Part shown: positions 6,454-6,718 of the stretch, piece by piece
Position numbering within the stretch: the first letter of the stretch is position 1
Layout: each line of letters begins with the position of its first letter
From: Bacteroidales bacterium
GTDB taxonomy: Bacteria > Bacteroidota > Bacteroidia > Bacteroidales > UBA932
NCBI GenBank assembly: GCA_017958765.1
Contig: JAGDBY010000025.1
Location: forward strand, 1-6,718
Reading direction: 5' to 3'
Length of the DNA: 6,718 bases
Program-made: the position numbers and the translations under genes
Notes under the pieces: model-generated
The model's database searches: none
Told to the model about the DNA's origin: nothing
Seen by the model: the letters and a program-made list of their open reading frames with translations, nothing else

Positions 6454-6718
6454 CTTTATACTGGGGCCCCGCCCCAAACCCCGGGACTCCCGGGCTATAA
6501 GTCCTCCGTGACAAGCCCATCGGACACGCCCTCCGTCAGCGCTCTGATGAGCGCTTAATACAGGGGCTTCCGCCCCAAACCCCGGGACTCCCGGGCTATA
6601 AGTCCTCCGGGACAAGCCCATCGGACACGCCCTCCGTCAGCGCTCTGATGAGCGCTTTATACTGGGGCCCCGCCCCAAACCCCGGGACTCCCGGGCTATA
6701 AGTCCTCCGGGACAAGCC
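6454..6718. repeat. GC-rich tandem direct repeat, 100-101 bp period, rich in hairpins (continues past the window)
   Basis: Unit 1 is 6454-6553 (100 bp), unit 2 is 6554-6654 (101 bp) and unit 3 is 6655-6718 (first 64 bases, cut by the window end). Copies are nearly identical. Differences are at CTTTATACT (units 1, 3) versus CTTAATACA (unit 2), at the loop CCC (1, 3) versus TTCC (2), and at CCGTGAC (1) versus CCGGGAC (2, 3). Unit 1 is about 65% GC by hand count. Each unit can form GGGGC-loop-GCCCC (6463-6475), CCCGGG-ACT-CCCGGG (6480-6494), a nested GGGCT/AGCCC plus GTCC/GGAC-type element (6492-6518), and AGCGCTC-TGAT-GAGCGCT (6538-6555). The period is not a multiple of three and no credible reading frame crosses it. 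The array starts exactly after the mature tRNA 3' end. I know of no named family it belongs to; total copy number is unknown. Confidence 0.95.

Noticed and set aside
6437..6489. Eight-base complementarity between the tRNA T arm (GAGTCCCG) and the repeat unit (CGGGACTC)
   Set aside because: An 8-base match between a tRNA and a 100-bp GC-rich repeat is likely by chance, and the repeat bases are better used in its own CCCGGG hairpin.
6409..6621. Minus-strand open frame of 70 codons ending in SRDSNPRPAHYE
   Set aside because: It runs antisense through the tRNA and the tandem repeat. The SNPRPAHYE-type ending comes from reading a tRNA backwards, and the repeat period is not a multiple of three.
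6454..6718. CRISPR array or integron attC sites
   Set aside because: Successive units are nearly identical along their whole length with no unique spacers, and no GTTRRRY/RYYYAAC core pair typical of attC is seen.
6381..6718. Integrated element using the tRNA-Thr 3' end as attachment site
   Set aside because: No second copy of the tRNA 3' end and no integrase gene occur in the window; an attachment site further right cannot be excluded.

Overview
The window reads as a piece of a Bacteroidales-type (Bacteroidota) chromosome of moderate GC. The clues are gene starts without a Shine-Dalgarno sequence, promoter elements resembling the Bacteroidetes TAnnTTTG -7 box, an OmpA-family barrel protein with a proline-rich linker, a DUF4369-like/thioredoxin lipoprotein, and a FucP-type transporter paired with a ROK sugar kinase. 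The genus cannot be read from the sequence.

Layout. Positions 1-279 are the 3' end of an mtaB-like tRNA methylthiotransferase gene. Its stop lies just upstream of a likely promoter for purB (317-1657, adenylosuccinate lyase). purB converges on an OmpA-family outer-membrane protein gene (1744-2838, minus strand), and a bidirectional hairpin terminator (1688-1717) separates them. A 161-bp AT-rich divergent intergenic region (2839-2999) holds promoters for the OmpA gene and for a rightward cluster.

The rightward cluster is a FucP/GluP-like MFS sugar transporter (3000-4268), a ROK-family sugar kinase (4288-5241) and a TlpA-like thioredoxin lipoprotein (5267-6367). The gaps are only 19 and 25 bp, so it is probably one operon. 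Transporter and kinase form an obvious uptake-plus-phosphorylation pair, probably for glucose or a related hexose. The periplasmic thioredoxin lipoprotein has no obvious link to them. A tRNA-Thr(CGT) gene (6381-6453) starts 13 bp after the lipoprotein stop.

The most unusual part is the right edge. Starting at the base after the mature tRNA 3' end, a GC-rich (about 65%) direct tandem repeat with a 100-101 bp period runs out of the window (6454-6718: two full units and 64 bases of a third). Each unit can form several hairpins, and the one indel between units falls in a hairpin loop, leaving its stem intact. This array has no coding explanation and is the best candidate for something undescribed. 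The rest of the window is ordinary housekeeping and metabolic sequence.
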